Assembly (NCBI GenBank): GCA_902540595.1
Contig: CACBNI010000008.1
Coordinates: forward strand, 1-53,452
Length of the DNA: 53,452 nucleotides
Direction of reading: 5' to 3'
Origin: an uncultured Pelagibacteraceae bacterium
GTDB taxonomy: Bacteria > Pseudomonadota > Alphaproteobacteria > Pelagibacterales > Pelagibacteraceae
A model generated the notes under the pieces. The model was given only the letters and a program-made list of their open reading frames with translations, ran no database searches and had not been told where the DNA came from. A program made the position numbers and the translations under genes. Positions 18,506-27,744 of the stretch are shown piece by piece. Numbering within the stretch: the first letter of the stretch is position 1; every line of letters starts with the position of its first letter.

Positions 18506-19490
18506 CAGTTGTTGATAAATTTTTAGTTAATCCAGTTTCTCCAATTTCTAAATAATGAGACTCTTTTTTATAATTTAATTGACTCAATATTAATTCTTTT
18601 AATTCATTAAGCTGATCATCTCTTTGCATTAAATGACGAATATTAATTCCCGTGTTTCCAAATAAACAAAGTCTTAAATCTCCTTTTGCCGTTATTCTCA
18701 GTCTATTACAGCTCTTACAAAAGTCTTTTGAGTAAGGTGCTATTACCCCAAGCTTACCTTTGAATTCAGGATTGATGTAATTTTTTGATGGACCAGAGTC
18801 TTTGCCAAATGTTTGAATTACCCAATTATTATTATTTAAATAATTAATAAATTTATCAGCTGAAATATGATATCTCTTAAAATAATCTAAATTGTCTCCA
18901 GTTTGCATTAATTCTATATATCTAAAATCGATTTTATTATTTTTAATAAATTTTGCCCAAGCTTTAAAATCTTCTTCGCTATCATTAATACCTTTTAATA
19001 AAACTGCATTAATTTTTATATTTTTAAAATTAAATTTTAGAAGTTTCTCAATACCTTTTAATATTTCTCCCAATTTGTCATGTCCCGTAATCTTTTTGAA
19101 AATCTTAGAATTAAGGCTGTCGATACTGATATTTATTCCATCTAGACCACTATTTTTAATCTTGTGGGCAATCTGATCTAATTTATATCCATTAGTTGTA
19201 ATTACGGTTTTTTTGATACCTGAATTTTTTTTTATAATTCCAACAATATCAAAAAAGTCTTTTCTAATTGTTGGTTCCCCACCAGTTAATCGAATTTTTG
19301 AAACCCCAAGTTCGGATAATGCTTTTGCCAACCTGCCAATTTCTTCTTTTTCAATAAATTTTCTATTGTCACTTTTATTAATCTTGTATCCATCTGGCAA
19401 ACAATAACCACACTTAAAATTACAAACATCTGAAATCGATAATCTTATATATGGAAATCTTCTACCAAAAGTATCTTTAAGAATATTCAT
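18498..19490 (-). CDS. moaA: GTP 3',8-cyclase MoaA
   Basis: Radical SAM enzyme that starts molybdenum cofactor synthesis from GTP. The 330-residue protein has the N-terminal cluster motif CNFKCGYC (C23, C27, C30), LTGGEPTIRKDF, and the C-terminal second cluster ligands C258, C261 and C275 in FCKSCNRLRITAKGDLRLCL. It ends in Gly-Gly, which is needed for activity in this family. It is the first moa gene of the operon, only 26 bases after the iolG-like gene on the same strand, so the dehydrogenase pair upstream may be co-transcribed. Confidence 0.97.
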   Translation of the reverse strand: MNILKDTFGRRFPYIRLSISDVCNFKCGYCLPDGYKINKSDNRKFIEKEEIGRLAKALSELGVSKIRLTGGEPTIRKDFFDIVGIIKKNSGIKKTVITTNGYKLDQIAHKIKNSGLDGINISIDSLNSKIFKKITGHDKLGEILKGIEKLLKFNFKNIKINAVLLKGINDSEEDFKAWAKFIKNNKIDFRYIELMQTGDNLDYFKRYHISADKFINYLNNNNWVIQTFGKDSGPSKNYINPEFKGKLGVIAPYSKDFCKSCNRLRITAKGDLRLCLFGNTGINIRHLMQRDDQLNELKELILSQLNYKKESHYLEIGETGLTKNLSTTGG

Positions 19491-19516
19491 ATTTTATAAA
19501 CATTATTAGCTAATTA

Positions 19517-20530
19517 TTAAAATTTAACTAGTTCAAATTTTTTTGATTTTAAAGATTTATTAGCTGTTTCAGCCAAGATAATTGACATTCTTCCATCTTC
19601 AAAATCTACCAATGGCTTTTTATTTTTTTTACAAACTTTTGCCAAATAATCCAATTGAATTTTGAATGCTTTAGAATATCTTTCAATAAAAAAATTTTTA
19701 TAAGACAGTTTGTTATTAGTTGAATTTCTAGAAAAAAATGATGTTTCTAAATCTCTTTGGTTTTCTGAGATTATCATTCCTTTATCACCAAATAGCTCAA
19801 CTCTTTGATCATAACCAAAACTACAATGTCTAGAATTAGTTATAATACATTGCACACCACCTTTTGTTTTCATCACAACTGTAGCTAATTCCAAATCTTT
19901 TATTTTTTGAAATTTCCTACCTCCGAAGTAATTACCCGTAGCAAATAAAAACTTAAATTCATCTGAACCCACATAGTATCTAGCAAGATCAAAATCATGT
20001 ATCATCATATCTTTAAATATACCCCCAGATGATTTTAAATAATTGATTGACGGAGGCGCAGGGTCTCGACTTGTAATAATTATTTTTTCTAATTTTCCTA
20101 TTTTACCTTTGAGAAGATTCTTTTTTAAAGAATTATGTCCTGGATCATATCTTCTATTGAAACCTATTTGAATTTTTGGTTTAAATTTGAATATTTTTTT
20201 TTTAAATTTGTTAATTTTTATAAGATTTAAGTCTAAAGGTTTTTCACAGAATACTACTTTTTTATTTCTTGTAGCCTCATCAATATATTTCAAATGTGTT
20301 TTAGTGCTTGTAGCTATAAAAATACATTTAATACTCTTATCTTTAAATGCATCATTTGGACTACTTACAGATAATGAACTAAATTTTTTTGCAATTTTTC
20401 TGGTTAAGTTCTTATTGATATCAAAAACATATTTTAAATTGAACTCAGGATGATTAATCAAATTTACAGCATGCATTTGACCTATTCTGCCCAAACCAAG
20501 TAATGCGATATTTATTTTATTTTTACCCAT
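19517..20530 (-). CDS. iolG: Gfo/Idh/MocA oxidoreductase, inositol 2-dehydrogenase-like
   Basis: Likely NAD-dependent oxidation of myo-inositol to 2-keto-myo-inositol. The 337-residue protein has a Rossmann motif GLGRIGQMHA at about 12-21, the catalytic lysine in CEKPLDLN, QIGFNRRYDPGH and a KDMMIHDFDLARY block with the aspartate and histidine expected for IolG. The alternative is a dehydrogenase for another inositol isomer. It overlaps the upstream Gfo/Idh/MocA gene by 19 bases. iolE and iolD lie close, supporting the role. Confidence 0.8.
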   Translation of the reverse strand: MGKNKINIALLGLGRIGQMHAVNLINHPEFNLKYVFDINKNLTRKIAKKFSSLSVSSPNDAFKDKSIKCIFIATSTKTHLKYIDEATRNKKVVFCEKPLDLNLIKINKFKKKIFKFKPKIQIGFNRRYDPGHNSLKKNLLKGKIGKLEKIIITSRDPAPPSINYLKSSGGIFKDMMIHDFDLARYYVGSDEFKFLFATGNYFGGRKFQKIKDLELATVVMKTKGGVQCIITNSRHCSFGYDQRVELFGDKGMIISENQRDLETSFFSRNSTNNKLSYKNFFIERYSKAFKIQLDYLAKVCKKNKKPLVDFEDGRMSIILAETANKSLKSKKFELVKF

Positions 20531-21648
20531 TTTTTATTTTTTGATGAAATTTTACAGGCATTTATAAACTTTGCAGTCTCTAAACCCTCATCTTCATTTG
20601 GATAAAAATATCTTTTTTTTGATTTATTTTTTAAAGACTCAGCAAATTCTTTATAAATATTTGCAAAAGCATCTAAGTATCCCTCTGGATGCCCATATTT
20701 TATTCTGGAAAATTTTTTTGAAAGTTCAGCATTAAAGAAACCTCTTTCAAGGTATTTCACTGCACCTTTCTCTGGGTTAAATTTTAGGTAATTTGGGTCA
20801 TTTTGAACCCATTCCAAACTCCCTTTTGAGCCAAACACTCTTATTTTAAGGCCGTAAACTCCACCTTTAGCCATTACACTGGTCCAAAACATTCCTTTTG
20901 CACCTTTTGTAAAATTGATCATTACTTGTGCGTTATCATCCATTTTAATCTTTTTTGAAAATTGTTTTATATCAGCAAAAATTTCTATGCCTTTCAGTCC
21001 AGAAATATATGTTGCTAAATGGTAAGCATGAGTTCCAATTTCATTTAGAACAGCAGACGCACCTACTATCTTACTGTCTATTTTCCATTTCAATTTTTTT
21101 TTTGCATTTTTTGTATTAACATTTGATCCTCCAGACCAATCCTGAATGTACTCAACATTAACATACTGAACTTTACCAATTTTACCTTTTTCTACCAAAA
21201 CTTTAGCTTCCCTGACCATTGGATAAGCAGAATAGTTATGTGTTAAGGCGTATTTGATTTTTTTATTTGATTTGATTTTGTTATAAAGTTTTTCTGCTTG
21301 ATCTAAATTGCCAGCAAAGGGTTTATCTGAAATAATATGAATATCTTTTTCAATAAATTTTTCAGCAATAATTTGATGACTTGATGGAGGTGTCATTATC
21401 GAGACAACATCAATACCATCATTTCTTTTTGACTCTTTTAACGCCATCTCTTTAAAGTTTGAGTAACATCTATCTTCGGAGATACCTAAACTTTTTCCGA
21501 AGTTAATTGATAATTTTGCATTTCTCGAAAATACACCTGCAACTATTTCATATTTATTATCAAATCTTGCTGAAATTCTGTGGACATGACCTATCCAAGA
21601 TTTTGGTCCTCCACCAACAATACCTAGGGATAATTTATTTGTATTCAT
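20512..21648 (-). CDS. Gfo/Idh/MocA oxidoreductase (inositol-isomer dehydrogenase candidate)
   Basis: A 378-residue NAD(P)-dependent dehydrogenase. The N-terminus GIVGGGPKSWIGHVHRISAR, the EKP-like SDKPFAGN with the catalytic lysine, and LNEIGTHAYHLATYI with a catalytic histidine are visible. The sequence type is common in inositol clusters where such enzymes oxidise scyllo-inositol or sugar derivatives; the substrate here is not determined. It overlaps the iolG-like gene by 19 bases and is divergent from iolE with a 39-base gap. Confidence 0.82.
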   Translation of the reverse strand: MNTNKLSLGIVGGGPKSWIGHVHRISARFDNKYEIVAGVFSRNAKLSINFGKSLGISEDRCYSNFKEMALKESKRNDGIDVVSIMTPPSSHQIIAEKFIEKDIHIISDKPFAGNLDQAEKLYNKIKSNKKIKYALTHNYSAYPMVREAKVLVEKGKIGKVQYVNVEYIQDWSGGSNVNTKNAKKKLKWKIDSKIVGASAVLNEIGTHAYHLATYISGLKGIEIFADIKQFSKKIKMDDNAQVMINFTKGAKGMFWTSVMAKGGVYGLKIRVFGSKGSLEWVQNDPNYLKFNPEKGAVKYLERGFFNAELSKKFSRIKYGHPEGYLDAFANIYKEFAESLKNKSKKRYFYPNEDEGLETAKFINACKISSKNKKWVKIK

Positions 21649-21687
21649 TAGATTAAGATTTTATATATCATAACAAATATAACTATT

Positions 21688-22587
21688 ATGTCAGTAAAAT
21701 TAGGAATAGCACCCATAGCATGGAGCAATGATGATATGCCTGAGCTGGGTGGAGATACACCACTGGAACAGTGTTTATCCGAAGCAAGTGAAGCAGGTTT
21801 TTCTGGAATAGAATCCGGTGGGAAATTTCCAAAAAAATCAGAGGAACTTATACCTTTGTTACAAAAACATAACTTAAAGTTATGTTCAGGCTGGTATAGT
21901 GCGAATTTGAGAAAAAATTCTGTAAAGGATGAAATTATATCAGTTCAAGAACAATTAAAACTTTTTCGAGATTGTAAAGCACCATGTATTGTATTTGCTG
22001 AAGTATCAGACTCTATTGCTGGAGACCCAAATAGACCTTTATCCAGTAGACCACAAATGAATAAAAATGAATGGAATGAATATTGTAAAAAAATTTCTGA
22101 GATGGGAAAATATTTAGAAGACCAAAATATGCCTTTAGCGTATCATCATCACATGGGTACAGTGATCGAAACAGAAAACGACACAAAAAGACTGTTAGAT
22201 AATACAAGTGACCAAGTCAAATTAATACTAGATACTGGTCATATGCTATTTGCTAAAGGTAATTCTGTAAAAATAGCAGAAGACTATAAAGATAGAATTA
22301 TTCACATTCACTGTAAGGATATGAGAGAAGATATTTTAAATAAATCTCTTCAAAAAGATTGGAGTTTTAGAAAAGCATTTTTAGAGGGAGCTTTTACTGT
22401 ACCAGGAGATGGATGTATTGATTATAAACCTTTATTGAAATATTTAAAAAATATTGATTATAAGGGCTGGTTAGTTGTAGAAGCAGAACAAGATCCAGCT
22501 AAAGCAAATCCCTTAGAATATGCAAAAAAAGGTTTCAAATATTTATCTAAGGTATGTGCAGATATTGATCTAAAAATAGCTTTATAG
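21688..22587 (+). CDS. iolE: Inosose dehydratase IolE
   Basis: Dehydrates 2-keto-myo-inositol to 3D-(3,5/4)-trihydroxycyclohexane-1,2-dione, the second step of inositol catabolism. The 299-residue xylose-isomerase-like TIM barrel begins LGIAPIAWSNDDMPELGGD, a strong IolE feature, and has metal-site motifs AYHHHMGTVIE, LDTGHMLFA, IHCKDMRED and EAEQDP. No clear Shine-Dalgarno is seen in the short leader. It converges on a 2-hydroxyacid dehydrogenase gene with a 6-base overlap. Confidence 0.93.
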   Translation: MSVKLGIAPIAWSNDDMPELGGDTPLEQCLSEASEAGFSGIESGGKFPKKSEELIPLLQKHNLKLCSGWYSANLRKNSVKDEIISVQEQLKLFRDCKAPCIVFAEVSDSIAGDPNRPLSSRPQMNKNEWNEYCKKISEMGKYLEDQNMPLAYHHHMGTVIETENDTKRLLDNTSDQVKLILDTGHMLFAKGNSVKIAEDYKDRIIHIHCKDMREDILNKSLQKDWSFRKAFLEGAFTVPGDGCIDYKPLLKYLKNIDYKGWLVVEAEQDPAKANPLEYAKKGFKYLSKVCADIDLKIAL

Positions 22588-23538
22588 TTTTACTTTTTTT
22601 GAATTCTCTAAACTACCATCAAAAAAATCAAATATATTTTGAACAGTTTCTTTACCCATTCTTGTCATACATTCTTCCGTGAAAGCTGCAGTATGTGGAC
22701 TTAAAAAAACTTTCTTATTTTTCAAAAGAGGATTGTTTTCAGTAGGAGGTTCAGTTTCAAATACATCCAAACCAGCACCAAAGATTAAATTTTCGTTCAA
22801 AGCTCTATCTAAATCAACTTCGTTTAAAATACCTCCTCTGGCGGCATTGATTATAATGCAATTTTTTTTCATAGATTTAAGTAAATCATAATTAATTATA
22901 TTTTTTGTTTTATCATTCAAGGGTATATGAAGTGAAATTGCATCCATATCTTTTGAGGTTTCGCTTAAATCTTCCACTTTTGTACCACCACGTTTTTCTA
23001 TAAATTCTTCAGAAACAAAAGGATCAAAAACAAAAACGTTCATTTCAAAACCGATACACCTTTTAATTAAGGCTTGTCCTATTCTACCAAATCCTGCAAT
23101 TAAAATATTTTTATTCCAAAGCTCTACAGTTTTAGGTAATTTATTTCTTTCATTAAATTTTCCACTTTTCACAGTGTCATCGTACATATTACCTCTTTTG
23201 GAAATATTCAAAATCATAAACATTACATGTTCAGCAACAGCTACAGCATTTGCAGTTGCTGTGATTGCCAAAGTAACATTTTTTTTTTTTGAAGCTTCTA
23301 AGTCAATATTGTCATACCCAACTCCGTGTCTTGAAATTATTTTAAGATTATCACCAGCTTCAATTACTTCTCCACTTAGATTAGCAGTTCTAATTGAAAC
23401 ACCATCACAACTCTTAATTTTACTTTTAAGGAAGTTTATGTCAGTATTTTCAACAATTTCATATTCATATTCTGAGTTGTTTTGTAATAACTTTATACCT
23501 TCTTGATGTATTGGCTGAATGATAAGAATTTTTTTCAT
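22582..23538 (-). CDS. D-2-hydroxyacid dehydrogenase (NAD-dependent)
   Basis: A 318-residue member of the D-isomer-specific 2-hydroxyacid dehydrogenase family. The nucleotide site reads AGFGRIGQAL, the catalytic arginine is in NAARGGILNE, the glutamate in DVFETEPP and the histidine in LSPHTAAFTEE. The family includes phosphoglycerate, glycerate and hydroxypyruvate dehydrogenases. Being upstream of no serine genes and within the inositol block, a catabolic role on a sugar-acid or hydroxypyruvate is plausible but unproven. It is 31 bases from the aldolase gene on the same strand. Confidence 0.88.
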   Translation of the reverse strand: MKKILIIQPIHQEGIKLLQNNSEYEYEIVENTDINFLKSKIKSCDGVSIRTANLSGEVIEAGDNLKIISRHGVGYDNIDLEASKKKNVTLAITATANAVAVAEHVMFMILNISKRGNMYDDTVKSGKFNERNKLPKTVELWNKNILIAGFGRIGQALIKRCIGFEMNVFVFDPFVSEEFIEKRGGTKVEDLSETSKDMDAISLHIPLNDKTKNIINYDLLKSMKKNCIIINAARGGILNEVDLDRALNENLIFGAGLDVFETEPPTENNPLLKNKKVFLSPHTAAFTEECMTRMGKETVQNIFDFFDGSLENSKKVKL

Positions 23539-23569
23539 ACGGTTTTATAGATTTTAAAATTCAAATTTA

Positions 23570-24361
23570 TCAGTAAGTACTTGACTCTTCTTTTTTTAAA
23601 GAACCTTTCATTTTATCAACTATCGCTTTTGCGCCTGAGCTCATAGCTCTTTGATCAGCACCGATAGTTACAAAATTAAAACCTTTATCAATCATTTTAA
23701 GAGCATACTCTGGGCTACCATTATGAATACCAGAAAAAATTTTATTTTTTTTTGCATGATCAAGTATTCTCAAAATTTCTGAATAAGCTTTAGAGTTTTC
23801 TGGCCGATCAAATCCTGGAGCCTCACCAATGGCTAAACTTAAATCAGCAGGACCAATATAAATTCCATCTAATCCTGGGGTAGACATAATTTCATCTAAT
23901 TTTTCTAACGACTCTTTAGTTTCAATCATTGCAATTTTTAATATTTCACCATTAGCATGATCTGCATAATCTCCACCGCCATAAATTAGGCCTCTAATAG
24001 GACCAAAACTTCTGTATCCATGAGGAGGGTACATACAAGCTTGAACAAATTTTTCAGCTTCTTCTCTGTTACTAACCATTGGACAAATTATGCCATAACA
24101 ACCAGCGTCTAGAATTTTCATTATTTGACCAGGTTCGTTCCAGTTTACTCTCGCAAGAGGCGTAACATCTGTAGCAGATATAGATTGAAGCATTGGCAGC
24201 GCATTTGAATAATCAACTAGTCCATGTTGCATATCTATTGTGAGGGAGTCCCATCCCTGATGTGCCATAACTTCTGCTGAGACTGTACTTGGAATTTGAA
24301 GCCATCCATTGACTACAGATTTACCTTCAGACATCATTTGTTTAATTTTATTTTTTCTCAT
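23570..24361 (-). CDS. HpcH/HpaI-family class II aldolase
   Basis: A 263-residue metal-dependent aldolase of 2-keto acids. H46 in DMQHGLVDY, R71 in LARVN, E147 and D173 (GPADLSLAIG) match the catalytic and metal-binding residues of 2-keto-3-deoxy-L-rhamnonate and 4-hydroxy-2-oxoheptanedioate aldolases. Such enzymes split 2-keto acids into pyruvate or hydroxypyruvate plus an aldehyde. It lies between a hydroxyacid dehydrogenase and an aldehyde dehydrogenase on one strand, with a one-base gap to the latter, which suggests a shared pathway. Confidence 0.9.
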   Translation of the reverse strand: MRKNKIKQMMSEGKSVVNGWLQIPSTVSAEVMAHQGWDSLTIDMQHGLVDYSNALPMLQSISATDVTPLARVNWNEPGQIMKILDAGCYGIICPMVSNREEAEKFVQACMYPPHGYRSFGPIRGLIYGGGDYADHANGEILKIAMIETKESLEKLDEIMSTPGLDGIYIGPADLSLAIGEAPGFDRPENSKAYSEILRILDHAKKNKIFSGIHNGSPEYALKMIDKGFNFVTIGADQRAMSSGAKAIVDKMKGSLKKEESSTY

Positions 24362-24362
24362 T

Positions 24363-25805
24363 CTAGACCTTTAGGGCCATATGAGTGTATTTTACATTCA
24401 AATAATCTTTAATAGCCATTGATCCACCTTCACGTCCATAACCAGTCTGTTTAATTCCACCAAATGGTGCTTCAGCAATCGCTACTGCGCCTGTATTTAC
24501 AGCAACACATCCTGTCTCTAAAAGTTCAGATCCTCTATTAGCTTTATCCATTGAGTTAGTATAAAGATAACTACAAAGACCTAAATCATTATCATTAGCT
24601 CTTTCAATAACCTCATCAAAAGTTTTAAATGCTAACATAGGAACCAAAGGGCCAAATGGTTCTTCTTTCATAATAGTGAAATTATCTTCCACTTTGTCAA
24701 ATACCGTCGGTTCATAATAAAAACCTTTGTTAAAATCTGAAGGTCTTTTTCCTCCCATTAAAACTTCTGCTCCCTCTTTTTTTGTTGTATCTACTAATTT
24801 TTCAATTTCCTCTAATCTTTTAGCAGTAGTCAATGGACCAAGGTTTACTCCTTCATCCATTCCATTACCAATTTTTAATTTTTTCGCTCTATTTATAAAT
24901 GCGCTGATAAATTCATCTTTAACATTTTCTTGAATATAAAATCGATTAGGAGAAATACAAACTTGTCCATTATTTCTAAATTTAGCTGCTATAGCAATAT
25001 CAGCTACTTTATCAATATTTACATCATCGCAAACTATAAAAGGAGAATGACCACTTAGTTCCATTGTAACCCTTTGTACTTTGTCAGCAGCTTTTTTTAG
25101 TATTAATTTTCCTACTCTAGTAGAACCTGTAATAGAAACTTTTTTGACAATATCAGATTCCAATAATTCATTTGAAATTTCAGCTGGGTCACCAGATAAA
25201 AGATTTACAACACCATCTGGAACTCCAGCTTGTTTGCAGATATCAACTAATTCCATCACAGCACCAGGTGTGATTACATCAGGTTTACAAATAACAGAGC
25301 AACCTGCAGCTAATGCTGTTGAGATTTTTCTAGATGCTAAAACAATTGGGAAATTCCATGGTATTAATGCAGCTACTACTCCTACTGGTTGATAATAAAC
25401 ATGAACTCTAGTTTCAGGAAATCTACTTTGAACAGTTTGCCCATAAATTCTTTTTGTTTCCTCCGCATTCCACTCAAAGATATCGGCTGCTCCTCCAACC
25501 TCACCAACACCCTCACTCAAAGGTTTTCCAACTTCAAGTGTTAACCATTTTGCTAGAACATTTTTTTTCTCTCGCATTAAATCTGCAATTTTTCTAAGAA
25601 CGTATGATCTTTGCCATGGAGTTGTATTGCTCCAAACTTTAAGTCCTTTTTCAGCTGACTTAAGTGCTTTTTGAACATCAACTGAAGATGCTTTTGATGC
25701 ACTACCAATTATCTCTTCTGTTGCAGGATTAATGACATCGTATGTTTCTTTTTGCTCTGACTGTTGCCACTTTCCATCGATGAATTGCCCAAACTTATTA
25801 TACAT
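24363..25805 (-). CDS. NAD(P)-dependent aldehyde dehydrogenase
   Basis: A 480-residue ALDH with N151 in PWNFP, E249 in TMELSGHSP and the nucleophile C283 in NNGQVCISPNRF. The length and N-terminus FGQFIDGKWQ resemble succinate-semialdehyde, aldose-type or ketoglutarate-semialdehyde dehydrogenases rather than CoA-acylating IolA, which is about 500 residues with other motifs. The glycine pair before HSP is replaced by SGHS, a slight departure. It is the first gene of a three-gene minus-strand operon with the aldolase and hydroxyacid dehydrogenase. Confidence 0.9.
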   Translation of the reverse strand: MYNKFGQFIDGKWQQSEQKETYDVINPATEEIIGSASKASSVDVQKALKSAEKGLKVWSNTTPWQRSYVLRKIADLMREKKNVLAKWLTLEVGKPLSEGVGEVGGAADIFEWNAEETKRIYGQTVQSRFPETRVHVYYQPVGVVAALIPWNFPIVLASRKISTALAAGCSVICKPDVITPGAVMELVDICKQAGVPDGVVNLLSGDPAEISNELLESDIVKKVSITGSTRVGKLILKKAADKVQRVTMELSGHSPFIVCDDVNIDKVADIAIAAKFRNNGQVCISPNRFYIQENVKDEFISAFINRAKKLKIGNGMDEGVNLGPLTTAKRLEEIEKLVDTTKKEGAEVLMGGKRPSDFNKGFYYEPTVFDKVEDNFTIMKEEPFGPLVPMLAFKTFDEVIERANDNDLGLCSYLYTNSMDKANRGSELLETGCVAVNTGAVAIAEAPFGGIKQTGYGREGGSMAIKDYLNVKYTHMALKV

Positions 25806-25816
25806 AGTTTTTTTGG

Positions 25817-25846
25817 TTTACTTAGTTAGGTTTTTTAATTTATAAA
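25817..25846 (+). promoter_or_regulatory. Predicted promoter for iolD
   Basis: A -35-like TTTACT (25817-25822) and -10-like TATAAA (25841-25846) separated by 18 bases lie in the 88-base gap between the divergent aldehyde dehydrogenase and iolD genes. The region is very A+T rich, so the match is only suggestive. Confidence 0.3.
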
Positions 25847-25893
25847 TATATTCAAATATAAACACCATACGAAAAAAAAAATAAACAAATTTT

Positions 25894-27738
25894 ATGAAAA
25901 AAATGACCCTTACCTGTGCTCATGCAATAGTAAAATATTTAATTGCGCAGAAAATATTAATTGATGGTAAAAAGGAGCCATTATTTCCAGGAGTATTTGG
26001 GATATTTGGACATGGTAATGTTGCATGTTTAGGACAAGCTTTAGAAGAAAATCAAAAAGATTTACCAACATACAGAGGACATCATGAACAAAATATGGCT
26101 CTTACTGGAATAGGTTATGCTAGAGGGAAAAGAAGACAACAAATTTTTGTTGCAACCTCATCCGTTGGACCAGGTGCAACTAATATGGTTACTGCTGCAG
26201 CTGTTGCATTAAGTAACAGGTTACCTATTCTATTTTTACCTGGAGATACTTACGCGAATAGGATGCCAGATCCAGTTTTACAACAAGTAGAACATTTTAA
26301 CAATCCTGGAATTACAGCAAACGATGCTTTTAAACCTGTCACAAGATATTTCGACAGAATAACAAGACCAGAGCAAATTATTCAATCTTTTCCAAATGCA
26401 GTTCACACAATGTTAGATCCAGCTGATTGTGGACCAGCATGCATATCTTTATGTCAAGATATCCAGGGACAGACATTTGAATATCCTGAAGAGTTTTTTA
26501 AAGAGAGAATTCATTCGATAAGAAGACCAAGACCAGACGATTTTCAAATAAAAGAAGCTGCTGAAAAAATCAAAAAATCAAAAAAACCAATAATTATATC
26601 TGGTGGTGGAGTTTTTTATTCTGATGCAATGGAAGAACTAAGTAATTTTGCAATAAAACACAATATACCTGTTACTCAAACTGTGATGGGATATTCAACA
26701 ATGAAAAGAGACCATTCTCATTATGCTGGACAAATTGGAGGCTTAGGAGGAAAAAATACTAATGACCTTGCTAAAGAAACAGATCTAGCAATTGCAGTGG
26801 GAACAAAACTTGCTGATTTCACAACTGGGTCTTGGGCAAATTTTGAAAATGAAAATTTTAAACTTATTTCTATAAATGTTTCAAGATTTGACGCCAATAA
26901 ACATATGGCTCAAGCTGTAGTAGGGGACGCTAAAGTTTCGTTAACAGAACTTTCAAGAGTATTAGGGGACTGGAAAGTAAGAGATGAGTGGAATGAAAAG
27001 TCACAAAAAGAATTAAAAATTTGGAATGAACATATTGATAAAGAAAGTGCACCTACAAACCAAGAAATACCAAGTTATATTCAAGTAATTGGAGCTATTT
27101 ACAGAAATTCAGATCCAAATGATATAGCAGTAACTGCTGCAGGTGGTCTTGTTGGTGAAGTTGTTCAAGTTTGGCGTCCAAAAGAATTAAATACGCATGA
27201 AAGTGAATGGGGTTTTAGCTGTATGGGTTATGAAATTTCAGGTGCACTGGGTATTAAAATGGCTTCTCCAGATAAAGAGGTGATCTCGTTTGTAGGTGAT
27301 GGATCTTACTTACTTAACAATACAGATATTTATTCATCAGTTATAACAAAAAATAAACTAATTATAATTGTTTGTGATAACGGAGGTTTCGCAGTTATTA
27401 ATCGATTGCAATTGTTCAAGGGTGGAAAGGAGTTTAACAATTTACTAAAGAGCTCTAAAACACCTGGATTGGTTGAAGTAGATTTTGCAAAGCACGCAGA
27501 AAGTATGGGAGCTAAATCAGAAAATGTTACATCAATTTCGGATCTTGAAGAGGCTTTCAAAAGAGCAAAAAAGTCGGATGTTACTTACGTTATTTCCATA
27601 AAAACTCATGCTTATAAATGGGTAGAAGGTTCAGCTTACTGGGATAGCCCAACTTTAGAAATTCCTTCAACAAAAGAGAATAAAAAAGCATTAGAGCTTC
27701 ATAAAGACGGCAAGTCAAAGCAAAGACAAGGCGTATAA
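25894..27738 (+). CDS. iolD: 3D-(3,5/4)-trihydroxycyclohexane-1,2-dione hydrolase IolD
   Basis: ThDP-dependent enzyme opening the inositol ring to 5-deoxy-glucuronate. The 614-residue protein has the family segments IFGHGNVACLGQALEE, RGHHEQNMA with the activating E65, SSVGPGATNM, PDPVLQQ, FDRITRPEQ and the ThDP motif starting VGDGSYLLN. These closely match IolD and are unlike acetolactate synthase. It is followed 6 bases later by a Gfo/Idh/MocA gene, then a hydroxyacid dehydrogenase and an ABC importer, all on the plus strand. Confidence 0.95.
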   Translation: MKKMTLTCAHAIVKYLIAQKILIDGKKEPLFPGVFGIFGHGNVACLGQALEENQKDLPTYRGHHEQNMALTGIGYARGKRRQQIFVATSSVGPGATNMVTAAAVALSNRLPILFLPGDTYANRMPDPVLQQVEHFNNPGITANDAFKPVTRYFDRITRPEQIIQSFPNAVHTMLDPADCGPACISLCQDIQGQTFEYPEEFFKERIHSIRRPRPDDFQIKEAAEKIKKSKKPIIISGGGVFYSDAMEELSNFAIKHNIPVTQTVMGYSTMKRDHSHYAGQIGGLGGKNTNDLAKETDLAIAVGTKLADFTTGSWANFENENFKLISINVSRFDANKHMAQAVVGDAKVSLTELSRVLGDWKVRDEWNEKSQKELKIWNEHIDKESAPTNQEIPSYIQVIGAIYRNSDPNDIAVTAAGGLVGEVVQVWRPKELNTHESEWGFSCMGYEISGALGIKMASPDKEVISFVGDGSYLLNNTDIYSSVITKNKLIIIVCDNGGFAVINRLQLFKGGKEFNNLLKSSKTPGLVEVDFAKHAESMGAKSENVTSISDLEEAFKRAKKSDVTYVISIKTHAYKWVEGSAYWDSPTLEIPSTKENKKALELHKDGKSKQRQGV

Positions 27739-27744
27739 TTTTTT

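Noticed and set aside
24363..25805. Aldehyde dehydrogenase as IolA (CoA-acylating malonate-semialdehyde dehydrogenase)
   Set aside because: The length and N-terminal FGQFIDGKWQ type fit ordinary NAD(P)-dependent aldehyde dehydrogenases better, and IolA-type motifs were not seen.
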